From Kiritimatiellia bacterium (lineage in GTDB: Bacteria > Verrucomicrobiota > Kiritimatiellia > RFP12 > UBA1067), in the NCBI GenBank assembly GCA_017403825.1, contig JAFRDO010000042.1:1-59688 (forward strand): a DNA stretch of 59,688 nucleotides, written 5' to 3'. The notes beneath the pieces were generated by a model, which was not told the DNA's origin, did no database searches, and worked only from the letters and a program-made list of their open reading frames with translations. Positions 6,937-19,116 of this stretch are shown here, piece after piece. The position numbers and the translations under genes are program-made. Each line of letters opens with the position of its first letter. Positions within the stretch are counted from its first letter, which is position 1.

Positions 6937-9840
6937 TCACTGCAACTTCGCAGCAAGATTCACAACGGCTCCGGAATCGCCGATGTCCACCATTACTGCA
7001 AGCGTCTTGTAGTACTTCAGCGTCGCATCGAAGATGTATGCCGCCAGCCAGTATTTCGTCAAATGGGACTCTGTATCCGTGCCCTCGTCGATTACAACAA
7101 GCGACGCGTCCACGACGAGCAGCGGAACCGAAAGCGCCGTTAGAGTCTCTCCGCCCACCGTGCCGGACACCTCAACTGAATCGCCGCTTGAGAGCAGCAC
7201 GTCCAGCTTGTCATCGTCATTCGGCAGGTCCGAGCCATCGTCCTCCTTCGTGAAGCTGAAGGTTCGGCCGATCAACTCGGCGAGCTTCCCGTCTTTCTTC
7301 AGGAGGTTCGCCTTCTGCAGCCCCATGAAAGTATGCTTGGAGTTAGTTCCCTCGGCAACGGACAAATCGTCGGTCAGGGCCCGATTCTTAATCGTCACCG
7401 TGCCCGGCTTGAACGTGCTGGAGCCGATCTCCACCTGAGGCTTGAAAGTGGCCTTGCCGTCGGTACATGAGGCGCACGCCGACGTGAACGAATAAGCCTT
7501 GCCCTCGTACGTCACCTTGCCGGACACCTTGCCTGTCGACCCGACTGTGAACGTGAGGCTCGCCGGAGGATTGTTCGTGCCGCCCGGAAGAGCCTTGCCG
7601 TAGAAAGTGCCCTTCGCCCAAGATGGAACCAACACCTTAAACTTCACCTTCTGCGTGATCTTGTTGCCAGCCGCGCTCTTCACGGTCACAGTCGCCGTGT
7701 AGGAGCCGGGCTTCGTTGGAGTGCCAGTTATCTCGCCGGTCGTCGTATCGATGGAAAGGCCGTCTGGCAGGACCTTCGCCGTCACCGTCGGCAGCGAGGC
7801 GGAAGATATGCCTAGCTTGAGCGAGAACTCCTCGCCAGCCGTTGCCTTCGCGGCGGTCTTCGCCAACTCCTTCGTTGCGCTCGAAAACTTGAGCGACTTC
7901 TTGTCCGAAGCCTTCGAGACGAACTTCGCGTAGATCGTGGTGCTCTCGGCGGGCATCAAGATCTTTATCGTCGGCTTGCGGTTGTCGTAGCCCGCAGGGT
8001 TCAGCTTTTTTGTGCAGGCCTTGTTCTTGAACCAGCCGACGAACGCATTGCCGCTTTTCGCCTTTGCCTTGATCGTTGCCTTTTTGCCCGTCGCGTACTT
8101 TCCACCGCCCGAGACCGTTCCGCGCGACGAGCTGCTGGGCTTGAGGACAAGGGTTGGGCTGTCCGAGATCGACCACTCGGCGAACTTCACGTCCACGCCC
8201 CACTTGTTCCCGGTCCTGCCGCCTTCGCCATACGTTCCGTCAGCGCTGAGCACGGATATGCTGACGGCGCGCGAAGGCGATTCATCCGTCTTTGCGTGCG
8301 AGGCACGGACCGTGTACCTCCCCTTCGCCGTGATCCTGAACGAATATATTCCCTTTGAATCGGAGGTCGCAGACCCTTTCTCGTTGTTCGAGGAATCATA
8401 TAGCCTTACCGTGGCGCCGGACACTGCATAACCAGTGGCGTCGAGCACCCTGCCGGAAATCACATCGCCGGAAGCCGTGGGGTGGATGTTGAACCCGATG
8501 CCCTCGAACTCCGAATAATTCCCGGTGTCTTCCCAGATCAACAGCGCTTCGTTAACAAGACAGTACCAGGCATCGTCTTCGCCATACCACCCGAAGTTCA
8601 AGTGCGTATACCGCTTGCCAGAAGTATAGCCATACCCATCGGCGACAACTGCATGGCCATACCTGATCCCAGGGGTGCTCTTGTCGATGATTGACAGGAT
8701 CACCGGCATTTTCGCATCCAGGCTGGCGTAAAGCGCATTGTTGAAATCAGCCACCCTTTCGGTAAAATCGGCCTGCCTGTCCACTTTAGACGCATTGAGC
8801 GCGTCGATGTCGTGATAAACGAACGTCCCCGACTTGTAGCCGAACCTGGTCTTCAACACATTTATAAGGTCCGAAGGAGACGCACTGCCGAACCCCTGAC
8901 CCCATTCCGTCCCCAGCGCAACGGCGATGTTGTAGGTCAGCTTGCCGACAGCCTTGATCTGGGCGACGGGAGGAGCGGGAGATTCCCGATCCCATGTCAG
9001 GAACATGTTGCCCCAGTCAAAGGCTCCGGCGATCGATTTACGCGTGGTCGTTTTCTTGTTAACAATGCACTTGTTGGAGAACTGGGAGATGGAATGCTTC
9101 GGCCTCTGCCACCGCTTCATTATCTGCGCGCCCGCCGTGGCGACGCATCCGCACGGATAGTTCTTCGGCGTGTAGTAGTTGAACACATTGTGATAGTCGT
9201 AGTCTTGGGTGCTTGAGTTCAATGCATAGTCCCCGACCTGACCCCACTCCGTCTTGAGCAGCTTGCTGACACGCACGTCGGAGACGGAGGTCTTTCGGCT
9301 TCCGCCGGCGCTGACGCTGCGGTCGCCTTCAGCCACCGACACCGACTTCGGCTTCGCAGGCAACAACTCTCCCCATTCCGCCATGGCGGCGGCATATGGG
9401 TTCGTGCCGCTTTCCGAACTTGCGGACGCCGCCGCGACCTTGCGGTCTGCACGCTCAAGAGCGGACACGGCGCCTGCCAGGTCTTTCTGGAGAAGCGCAT
9501 GGAACGGTCCGGACTCGTCGCCACCGAACCGCCCGGTGGCGGAGAACGCAACGATCGCCGACAGGCGCGTGTCGCCTGACGTCACGACGAATCCGCCGTC
9601 CTTGAGATTGACCGCATGGTAGACAGCGCGCCCGGCCTTGTTCCGCACGGTCTTCGGCACTTCGGCATCACTCGACCGAAACTCCGCATCCATCCTCTTC
9701 GGACCGAGGCTTATCCATTTCCTGACAGCGGCCTGAGCCTGCTCCGGCGAAACTTCGGCAGCCCACGGCGTGGACGCCACAACCATCGCCGCAAGGGCGA
9801 AGACAGGTCTGAAGATGGTTGATTGCAGCTCCAGGCGCAA
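6937..9840 (-). CDS. Exported C10 (streptopain-type) cysteine peptidase with surface modules
   Basis: About 967 residues. Signal peptide (VFALAAMVVASTPWAA), then a propeptide with a GGFVVTSGDTRLSAIVAFS motif typical of Spi/C10 pro-regions. The C10 catalytic domain carries Cys232 in YPCGCVATAGAQIM and His396 in RYGHAVVADGYG, followed by LNFGWYGEDDAWY, the usual family block. A carboxypeptidase-regulatory-like beta-sandwich (ISGRVLDATGYAVSGATVRL), an InlB-like module, a He_PIG-like module and a PSWAKGTFYG C-terminal module come after. The start is TTG at 9840, supported by GGAAGGAG 6 bases upstream that overlaps the end of the alpha-galactosidase gene. Likely an exported protease for protein degradation or surface processing. 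The C-terminal half is paralogous to the protein at 3020-4357. Confidence 0.88.
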   Translation of the reverse strand: MRLELQSTIFRPVFALAAMVVASTPWAAEVSPEQAQAAVRKWISLGPKRMDAEFRSSDAEVPKTVRNKAGRAVYHAVNLKDGGFVVTSGDTRLSAIVAFSATGRFGGDESGPFHALLQKDLAGAVSALERADRKVAAASASSESGTNPYAAAMAEWGELLPAKPKSVSVAEGDRSVSAGGSRKTSVSDVRVSKLLKTEWGQVGDYALNSSTQDYDYHNVFNYYTPKNYPCGCVATAGAQIMKRWQRPKHSISQFSNKCIVNKKTTTRKSIAGAFDWGNMFLTWDRESPAPPVAQIKAVGKLTYNIAVALGTEWGQGFGSASPSDLINVLKTRFGYKSGTFVYHDIDALNASKVDRQADFTERVADFNNALYASLDAKMPVILSIIDKSTPGIRYGHAVVADGYGYTSGKRYTHLNFGWYGEDDAWYCLVNEALLIWEDTGNYSEFEGIGFNIHPTASGDVISGRVLDATGYAVSGATVRLYDSSNNEKGSATSDSKGIYSFRITAKGRYTVRASHAKTDESPSRAVSISVLSADGTYGEGGRTGNKWGVDVKFAEWSISDSPTLVLKPSSSSRGTVSGGGKYATGKKATIKAKAKSGNAFVGWFKNKACTKKLNPAGYDNRKPTIKILMPAESTTIYAKFVSKASDKKSLKFSSATKELAKTAAKATAGEEFSLKLGISSASLPTVTAKVLPDGLSIDTTTGEITGTPTKPGSYTATVTVKSAAGNKITQKVKFKVLVPSWAKGTFYGKALPGGTNNPPASLTFTVGSTGKVSGKVTYEGKAYSFTSACASCTDGKATFKPQVEIGSSTFKPGTVTIKNRALTDDLSVAEGTNSKHTFMGLQKANLLKKDGKLAELIGRTFSFTKEDDGSDLPNDDDKLDVLLSSGDSVEVSGTVGGETLTALSVPLLVVDASLVVIDEGTDTESHLTKYWLAAYIFDATLKYYKTLAVMVDIGDSGAVVNLAAKLQ

Positions 9841-9843
9841 TGT

Positions 9844-11679
9844 TCACTCCTTCCGCGCAAGGTACATGACGTCGACGTCCGGCATGGGCGCATCGGCGTT
9901 CGACAGGCGCACGGAATGTGTTCCCGCCGAAAGCACGACCTCCGTCGAGACATCGGCAAACCTGCCGGCCGAGGCCTCCGAAACGAGCGGCGTGGCCGCC
10001 CCCCCGTCGACCTGCATGGAGAAGGAACGCCTTTCGGGAGACGCGCAACGGAACACGAGACGGTACTTGCCGCCCTTAGACACATGCACGTCCTTCCAGA
10101 CGAGGTCGTTAGACGCACGCCCTCCGAGGTCCGTCACCGCCACGCCGCCGGACGCGCCGGCCGTCTCCGCCCAACGCGCCCTCTTTCGTTCGCTGCCCTT
10201 AGGCGCGGCAGAGCCCTCTCCGATCTCGCTGTAGTCGGTAAGATACGCCGTCTCGGCCTCATATATGTTGCGGTCGAGACGCTTCTCGGCATCAAAGCGG
10301 TAGAACTTAGCCGCGTGCGGACGCACCTTCACCGCGACATTGTCCTCGAACTCTCCGACGTCCGCCCGTTCCATGAGGTCGAACGCGGCAATCTTGCCGC
10401 CGAGATCAAGGGACTTGGCCGTGACCGTAAACTCGTACTCCGAATCGCCGGCATTGTAGAGGGCCACGTATCTTGACAGACCGAAACGCTCGTCTGCGTC
10501 CTTGACCAGCACATAGGCGTCGCCATCGCGAACGGCCACGTACGCCTGAAGCCCGAGGGGATCCTGGTTCATGCGAATGAGGTACGGGTTGGTGACGAGC
10601 TTCATCGTGGCCGGAGGCATGGTCCGCACGTCGCAGCCCAGGAGGAGCGGCGACGACATGATGCACCAGATTCCGAAGTGAGTTGCCTCCTCGTCAAGCG
10701 TGAGGCCTGTGTCGCCATGCTTGCCGAACACGGACTTGACGGCACCCATGATCTGCCCGACCTCAAGCATGTCTAGGTCGTTGAAATGCCCGGGGGAGGC
10801 GTATGCGCTCAGGTAAAGGTTCTCCGCTATGATTCCGCGCACCGACTTCCAGTTGGCGCGTATGTCGCCAGTAGTGCGCCACGACCCGGCAACGTCGGCC
10901 ACCCATGTTCCCGGGAACGCCCACCGGCAGATGTTGAAGCGCACGTCGCTGCGCCCAGTCGCCTTTATCGCCTTGGAAATCTCGGTGTAGCGGGCACGCT
11001 CGTCCAGCTTCAGCTTCGTGCCGCCGCAATAGTCGACCTTGATGAAGTCGAAGCCGAGCTCGTTGAAGTGAAGCGCGCAGTCCGCCGCGTCGTGTCCGTA
11101 GAGACCGGCCCCAACGCCGCCCTTGTCCTTGCCGCCAGAACCGCTGCCGCCCCACATGCTGCCGCACGTGTCGGAGCCGGCGTCGGAGTAAGTGCCGGCC
11201 TTGAGCCCGAGGGCGTGGATGCCGTCAACGGTGCCCTTCATGCCGTTCGGGAAGCGCTCCGGATGGAACCTGAGCCTGCCGTCCGGGCCATGTCCCCAGA
11301 AAAAGCCGTCGTCGATGTTCACATACACATACCCGGCTTCCTTCAGGCCGTTCGTGGCCATCGCGCGGGCGATGCCGAGGATGATCTCTTCCGATATATC
11401 GACGCCGAACGTGTTCCAGCTCGACCAGCCCATGAGCGGCGTCTTGGGATTCGCCGGCGAAACCGGCGCTCCGAGCGCAAGGAGCCGTTTCGCGCGGGCG
11501 GCCATCTCGGCCTTGCGCTCCGGGTCTATGCGGCTCAGGTTGACGAACGCCTCGCGGCCGTCCTCCGAAATCCGCATGCGCTTGTCGCACTTCGGACATT
11601 CCACGAACTGCACCGAGCCGTCGGCCGCAAGCACAGACACGGTCGAGCAGGCCAATACCATCATCATCATCTGCTTCAT
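9844..11679 (-). CDS. GH27 alpha-galactosidase with C-terminal carbohydrate-binding module
   Basis: About 611 residues, exported (MKQMMMMVLACSTVSVLAA). The TIM barrel shows family hallmarks: LMGWSSWNTF near residue 82, nucleophile Asp216 in FDFIKVDYCGG, and acid/base Asp272 in SWRTTGDIRANW. HFNDLDML is also present. The last ~130 residues (from YEAETAYLTDY) look like a CBM6/35-type beta-sandwich. The mature N terminus has an unusual CPKC pair. GH27 enzymes release terminal alpha-galactose (or alpha-N-acetylgalactosamine) from oligosaccharides and glycans. The start at 11679 has GGAGG 9 bases upstream; the frame could extend five codons to 11694. It follows polA by 35 bases and precedes the C10 peptidase by 3 bases, so it is likely co-transcribed with both. 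Confidence 0.93.
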   Translation of the reverse strand: MKQMMMMVLACSTVSVLAADGSVQFVECPKCDKRMRISEDGREAFVNLSRIDPERKAEMAARAKRLLALGAPVSPANPKTPLMGWSSWNTFGVDISEEIILGIARAMATNGLKEAGYVYVNIDDGFFWGHGPDGRLRFHPERFPNGMKGTVDGIHALGLKAGTYSDAGSDTCGSMWGGSGSGGKDKGGVGAGLYGHDAADCALHFNELGFDFIKVDYCGGTKLKLDERARYTEISKAIKATGRSDVRFNICRWAFPGTWVADVAGSWRTTGDIRANWKSVRGIIAENLYLSAYASPGHFNDLDMLEVGQIMGAVKSVFGKHGDTGLTLDEEATHFGIWCIMSSPLLLGCDVRTMPPATMKLVTNPYLIRMNQDPLGLQAYVAVRDGDAYVLVKDADERFGLSRYVALYNAGDSEYEFTVTAKSLDLGGKIAAFDLMERADVGEFEDNVAVKVRPHAAKFYRFDAEKRLDRNIYEAETAYLTDYSEIGEGSAAPKGSERKRARWAETAGASGGVAVTDLGGRASNDLVWKDVHVSKGGKYRLVFRCASPERRSFSMQVDGGAATPLVSEASAGRFADVSTEVVLSAGTHSVRLSNADAPMPDVDVMYLARKE

Positions 11680-11714
11680 TTTTTCTTCCTCCATCGTGTT
11701 TCAGAAACTGCATT

Positions 11715-14480
11715 TCAATGCGCGTCAAGCCAGTTGGGCCCAGTGCCGATTCCAACCTCCAGCGGCACCCCGAAGTCGAGCGCATGCGTCATCTCATGCC
11801 GCGCGATCTCCGTGACGACATCGACTTCCTCGCGCGGGACGTCAAAGACGAGCTCGTCGTGAATCTGCAGGACCATCTTGGCGCGAAGGGCCCGTGCGCG
11901 CAAGGCGTCCGCCACGCGCACCATCGCGACCTTGATGAGGTCTGCCGCGCTGCCCTGGATCGGTGTGTTGATCGCGTCGCGCTCGGCGGCCTGCCTGGCG
12001 GAGGCGTTGCGCGAGGCGATGTCGCGCAAGGTGCGGCGCCGCCCGAGGACGGTTTCGGCATAGCCCCGCTCCCTCGCCCTGGCAATCGCGTCATCCATGA
12101 ACGAGCGCACCTTCGGATACAGCCTGAAGTAAGTCTCTATCAGGTCCGAGGCGGTCTTGCGCGAGACCTTCAGCCGCTGCGCGAGACCGAACGCGCTGAT
12201 TCCGTAGATGATGCCGAAGTTCACCATCTTGCACTGCGAACGCTGCTCTGGCGAGACGAGCGCCGGCATGACGTCGAAGACGCGGCTCGCGGTGTCGCGG
12301 TGAATGTCCTCGCCCCGGCGAAAGGCCTCCAGCATCGCCTCGTCGCCCGACATCGCCGCCATCAGCCGTAGCTCGATCTGAGAATAGTCGGCGGAGACCA
12401 GCACGTGACCGTCGTCGCGCGCCACGAACGCCCGCCGGATCATCTTGCCGCGCTCGGTGCGCACAGGTATGTTCTGCAGGTTCGGGTCGGACGACGAGAG
12501 CCGCCCCGTCTCGGCGAACGACTGCGAGTAGGTCGTATGCACGCGAGACTCGCCGTCGATGAGATGCGGCAGCTTGTCCACGTATGTCGACTTCAGCTTT
12601 GCGCACGCCCTGTACTCGAGTATGGCCGGCACGATCGGGTGGTCGCCGACGAGCCGGGAGAGCGTCTTCTCGTCAGTAGACCACTGGCCGCTCGAAGTCC
12701 GCTTGCCTCCGGCCAGTCCAAGGCGGTCGAAAAGCAGCTCGCCGAGCTGCTTGGGGCTGTCGGGGTTGAAGCCTGGCCCGGCGAAGCCGAGGATATCCTG
12801 CGTACGGGCGAGAATCTCACGGTCGAGTTCGCGGCCGTATTCCTTGAGCGCCTCGGTGTCGATACGAACGCCGGTGCGCTCCATGTCGATGAGGACCTTG
12901 ACGAGCGGTTCCTCCACGTCGGCGAGCGCACCGGGAGCGGAGTCCGCGCCGGGACAATCTCCCTTCAGCGCCAGCGCCTGCGGGCGCAGCGCATCCTCGA
13001 GGCGCAGGGTCACGTCGGCATCTTCGGCGGCGTAGTCCACGACTTTCGCGATGTCCTTGCCCTCCAGCGTGGGCTCCGGCTTGCCGCGCTCCTGCTCGCC
13101 TGCTACCTCGGAGAATCGGATCGTGCGATAACCAAGGCAGCGCTCGGCGAGCATGTCCATGCCGTGGCGCGCGGCGGCGTCGAGACAGTAGTGCGCAAGC
13201 ATCACGTCATGCGGAGGCCGGGCGAAGCCTATGCCGTAGCGATTCAGGACGGTGCAGTCGAACTTCACGTTTAAGCCGACGAGAACCTTGCCAGCGTCGG
13301 CAAAGACGGGACGGAAGATGTCCACGAGCCCGGCGTCCGCATACCAAGCCCGGCCAGGCTCCGTTGCGAACGAGATTCCCAGCAGGCGGCAGGTGCGCGC
13401 GTCGGTCGCGGAAAGGCCGGGGCCGCCGGACGTGGTCTCGGTGTCGAACGCGACGCGCGGCGCCGCCATGAGGACGCGCAGAAGCTCCTGGGCCTCGTCC
13501 TCTGTCGAGACATGGCGGTAGTCGTGCGGCGTGTCGGCGAGAGAACGCAGGGGCTTCGCCTGCTCCGCGCCATGCGCGGCTGAGCCGCCGGACGCGTGCG
13601 CCGGGAAAATGCCCTCGCCAAGCAGCTCCCGCGCCAGGCGGTTCAGCTCGAACTTCGCGCAGACGGCGGCCAAACGTTCGCGGTCGACGCCGTCAAGGCG
13701 GTAAGCGTCCCAGTCAGGCTCTATCGGCACGTCGGTGCGGATGGTCGCGAGGAACTTTGACATCCTGGCGTCCTCCGCCCCGTCGCGCACCTTCTCGGCC
13801 AGCTTGCCCTTTAGGGCGGACTGGTTGGCGATTATGCCATCAACGTCGCCGTAGGCCGCCAGCAGTTCTGCGGCGGTCTTCTCGCCTACGCCGCGGATGC
13901 CGGGTATGTTGTCCGCCGTGTCGCCGGCGAGCGCAAGGTAGTCGATCATCTGCCGGGGATCGCGCAGGTGCCAGTGTTCGCAGACCTTCGCCTCGTCGTA
14001 TATCTCGGCAGCGTCTCCGGCGTGGGCGGGACGGTAGAGCCGGACGCCGGGGCGCACCAGCTGCGCGGCGTCCTTGTCCGGCGTCGCCATATAGACGTCG
14101 AAGCCGGCCTCCGCGCCCCTTACGGCCAGCGTGCCCATCACGTCATCGGCCTCGAACCCTTCAGCGCGCACGACGGGAATGCGCAGCGCCTCTGCCAGCT
14201 CGAACGCGAATGGAATGGACGCCGCGAGATCCTCTGGCATCTTCTGGCGCTGGGCCTTGTAAGCCGGATACGCCTCATGGCGGAACGTAGGGCCCTGCGG
14301 ATCCATTGCCAGCACGGCATGGGTGGGCTGTTCCTTGCGTAGTATCGCCTGGAGCCCGTTCGCCAGGCCGAGGAGCGCCGACGTGTTGATTCCGCTTGCA
14401 GTCACGCGCGGGTTGCGCAGGAAAACGAAATGGCCCTTGTAGAGGAAGGGCATCATGTCGATGACGAAAAGCTTGTCCAT
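11715..14480 (-). CDS. polA: DNA polymerase I
   Basis: About 921 residues with all three domains. The 5'-3' exonuclease opens with LFVIDMMPFLYKGHFVFL. The 3'-5' exonuclease has ExoI FDTETTS, ExoII VGLNVKFDCTVLN and ExoIII YAAEDADVTLRL, so proofreading residues appear intact, unlike in many PolA proteins. The polymerase shows motif A DYSQIELRLMA, motif B KMVNFGIIYGISAFGLAQ and motif C LQIHDELVFDVP. The open frame runs upstream to 15101, but that part is antisense-frame content of the phosphoesterase; ATG 14480, preceded by GGGGAA, gives the standard N terminus. It repairs DNA and removes primers. It lies between the phosphoesterase (32-base gap) and the alpha-galactosidase. Confidence 0.97.
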   Translation of the reverse strand: MDKLFVIDMMPFLYKGHFVFLRNPRVTASGINTSALLGLANGLQAILRKEQPTHAVLAMDPQGPTFRHEAYPAYKAQRQKMPEDLAASIPFAFELAEALRIPVVRAEGFEADDVMGTLAVRGAEAGFDVYMATPDKDAAQLVRPGVRLYRPAHAGDAAEIYDEAKVCEHWHLRDPRQMIDYLALAGDTADNIPGIRGVGEKTAAELLAAYGDVDGIIANQSALKGKLAEKVRDGAEDARMSKFLATIRTDVPIEPDWDAYRLDGVDRERLAAVCAKFELNRLARELLGEGIFPAHASGGSAAHGAEQAKPLRSLADTPHDYRHVSTEDEAQELLRVLMAAPRVAFDTETTSGGPGLSATDARTCRLLGISFATEPGRAWYADAGLVDIFRPVFADAGKVLVGLNVKFDCTVLNRYGIGFARPPHDVMLAHYCLDAAARHGMDMLAERCLGYRTIRFSEVAGEQERGKPEPTLEGKDIAKVVDYAAEDADVTLRLEDALRPQALALKGDCPGADSAPGALADVEEPLVKVLIDMERTGVRIDTEALKEYGRELDREILARTQDILGFAGPGFNPDSPKQLGELLFDRLGLAGGKRTSSGQWSTDEKTLSRLVGDHPIVPAILEYRACAKLKSTYVDKLPHLIDGESRVHTTYSQSFAETGRLSSSDPNLQNIPVRTERGKMIRRAFVARDDGHVLVSADYSQIELRLMAAMSGDEAMLEAFRRGEDIHRDTASRVFDVMPALVSPEQRSQCKMVNFGIIYGISAFGLAQRLKVSRKTASDLIETYFRLYPKVRSFMDDAIARARERGYAETVLGRRRTLRDIASRNASARQAAERDAINTPIQGSAADLIKVAMVRVADALRARALRAKMVLQIHDELVFDVPREEVDVVTEIARHEMTHALDFGVPLEVGIGTGPNWLDAH

Positions 14481-14512
14481 ATGCCGTATTCCCCAGTGCG
14501 CTGCCGGCAGCC

Positions 14513-15244
14513 CTACTGCCCCACCGCAAGCCGCTCGGCCAGCCGTTCCGGCAGGCCTGCTTCGCGGACCTTCGCCTGGGCGGCGGCCACGTCGTACTCC
14601 ACGCGGCGGAAGCGTATCGTGCGCGCCATCGGGTCGTAAAGCACGTAGGCCGCGCGAGGGTCGCCGTCGCGGGGCTGCCCCACCGAGCCGACGTTCACGA
14701 AATACTTGCGGCCGACCGGCAGCCGGAAGTCCTGCGCGTCGATGCGGTAGACGGCTCCGATCTGCTTCTCGTATATCATCGGGCAATGCGTGTGGCCATG
14801 GAAGCACAACGGCGTCACCTGGTGGGTGAAGTGCGCTTCGGCCTGCAGATGGTCGAAGACGTAGCCGAAGGACTCCGGGTCGTCCATCGTCGCATGCACG
14901 AGCGTGATGCCCATGCGGGTCGACACGAACGGAAGCTCGCTGAGAAATGTCATCTCCTCCTGCGAGAGCTGCTCGCGCGTCCATTCGATGACCGCAGCAG
15001 CGTGCGGATTGAAGTCGTCGAGGTTCTGGAGGGAGGATACGTAGTGGTCGTGGTTGCCCATCACGATCGGGCAGCCCAGGCTGCGGACGATCTCCAGGCA
15101 TTCGTGGGGACGGGCGTTGTAGCCGACCACGTCGCCGGTGCAGAGGTAGTCCGTGACCCCTTGCTCGCGACAGTCCGCAAGGACGGTCTCAAGAGCATCA
15201 AGGTTGGCGTGAATGTCGCCCAGAACTGCCAGGAGCTTTCCCAT
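14513..15244 (-). CDS. Metallophosphoesterase (calcineurin-like, YfcE/PrpE-type)
   Basis: About 243 residues with the full dinuclear-metal signature: VLGDIHANLDAL, TGDVVGYNARP, MGNHDHYV and the C-terminal FHGHTHCPM with NVGSVGQPRDG. This arrangement is typical of small cytoplasmic phosphodiesterases or phosphatases of the PF12850 type. The substrate is not predictable. The ATG directly follows the ispD stop (TAA then ATG), so the two genes are almost certainly one transcript with secA upstream. Confidence 0.9.
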   Translation of the reverse strand: MGKLLAVLGDIHANLDALETVLADCREQGVTDYLCTGDVVGYNARPHECLEIVRSLGCPIVMGNHDHYVSSLQNLDDFNPHAAAVIEWTREQLSQEEMTFLSELPFVSTRMGITLVHATMDDPESFGYVFDHLQAEAHFTHQVTPLCFHGHTHCPMIYEKQIGAVYRIDAQDFRLPVGRKYFVNVGSVGQPRDGDPRAAYVLYDPMARTIRFRRVEYDVAAAQAKVREAGLPERLAERLAVGQ

Positions 15245-15909
15245 TTACTTTAGCAGTGCCCCCGCCGCCTGAAGGTCCTCAACCGTGGTTATCTTGAAGT
15301 TCGGCCGCAGGTTCGTCACTATCTTGACCGTGCCGCCGTTCAGCTCTACGGCCATGCAGTCGTCCGTCACCTCGCGCTTGCCGAGCGCCTTGTGCGCCGC
15401 GCGAAGGTCGCGTATCTGGAACGCCTGCGGCGTCTGAACCGCCCACAGCTTGTCGCGGGGCAGCGTCTCCGTCACCGTAGAGCCCTTGTCGCAGACCTTC
15501 ACCGTATCCGACATCGGGCGGCCCACGGTCACGGCAGGGAAGCGCTTGACGTTCTTAACGACCTCGGAAACCGTTTCGGGCGTCACCAGAGGCCGCGCCG
15601 CGTCGTGCACCACCACGTAGCGAGTGTCAAGGTCGCACGCGGCAAGGCCGGCCGCGACAGACTCCTGACGTTTCGTTCCGCCCGCGACGATCTTGGAAAT
15701 CTTCGATATGCCGAACATCTTCACCACAGCCTTCGAGGCGAGCAGCTGGTCCTTGCGGACGACCAGCACGATGCTGTCGATGTCGGGGCAGCGCTCGAGC
15801 GCCAACAGGCTCCAGGCCACTACAGGCTTGTCGACGAGGCTCAGGAACGCCTTGTCTACGTTGGCGCCCATCCGCGCGGACTTCCCTGCTGCCAGCAAGA
15901 TAGCAGTCG

Positions 15910-15913
<4 letters not shown>
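15245..15913 (-). CDS. ispD: 2-C-methyl-D-erythritol 4-phosphate cytidylyltransferase
   Basis: About 222 residues. The nucleotide-binding opening TTAILLAAGKSARMG, the VVHDAARPLVTPE motif, the QTPQAFQ motif and the TDDCMAVE segment are diagnostic of IspD, which makes CDP-methylerythritol in the non-mevalonate isoprenoid pathway. The start at 15913 overlaps the secA stop by 4 bases (ATGA); the longer frame to 15967 only reads through the secA zinc-motif region. Coupling to secA is notable but not informative about function. Confidence 0.95.
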
Positions 15914-18939
<3,026 letters not shown>

Positions 18940-18950
18940 GCTTAGTGCGT

Positions 18951-18956
18951 ATTATA
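18951..18956 (-). promoter_or_regulatory. Extended -10 promoter of secA
   Basis: Minus-strand ATTTTTGGTATAAT: TGG-TATAAT. The expected start site (about 7 bases on) falls some 4-5 bases before the secA ATG. No -35 hexamer match. It faces the divergent promoter at 18993-18998. Confidence 0.75.
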
Positions 18957-18992
18957 CCAAAAATCGCGCCGCTTTGGGAGTCGGCTTTGTGG

Positions 18993-18998
18993 TATAAT
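18993..18998 (+). promoter_or_regulatory. Extended -10 promoter of the ATP-grasp gene
   Basis: Plus-strand TTTGTGGTATAAT: TGG-TATAAT, divergent from the secA promoter with 36 bases between the boxes. The expected start site is about 19005, two bases before an ATG. Confidence 0.7.
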
Positions 18999-19006
18999 AT
19001 CGCCAT

Positions 19007-19090
19007 ATGCTGAGGATAACCGGCGCATTCAACCCTAACAATCCGCTGTCGGCGCATTCCGGTGCGCCGGCAGGGCGTTCCGTCGCGTGA
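19007..19090 (+). CDS. Possible 27-residue leader ORF upstream of the ATP-grasp gene
   Basis: ATG at 19007 lies 8 bases after a TATAAT box and opens a 27-codon frame (starts MLRITGAFNPNN) that ends in TGATG, overlapping an ATG in the ATP-grasp frame at 19090. A hairpin (stem CGGCGCA/TGCGCCG, 19050-19069) sits inside it. The layout is compatible with a leaderless leader peptide controlling the next gene, but a short frame like this can occur by chance and there is no homology evidence. Confidence 0.3.
   Translation: MLRITGAFNPNNPLSAHSGAPAGRSVA
19050..19069 (+). other. Hairpin in the 5' leader of the ATP-grasp gene
   Basis: CGGCGCA (19050-19056), loop TTCCGG, TGCGCCG (19063-19069): a perfect 7-bp GC-rich stem. 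No T-run follows, so it is not a normal terminator. It could influence translation of the downstream gene. Confidence 0.4.
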
Positions 19091-19116
19091 TGATGCAGCC
19101 GAAGGAGAACAAGACA

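Noticed and set aside
14481..15101. Long N-terminal extension of the DNA polymerase I frame
   Set aside because: It overlaps the phosphoesterase gene almost completely and is Arg/Pro-rich with no domain; the ATG at 14480 gives the normal PolA start.
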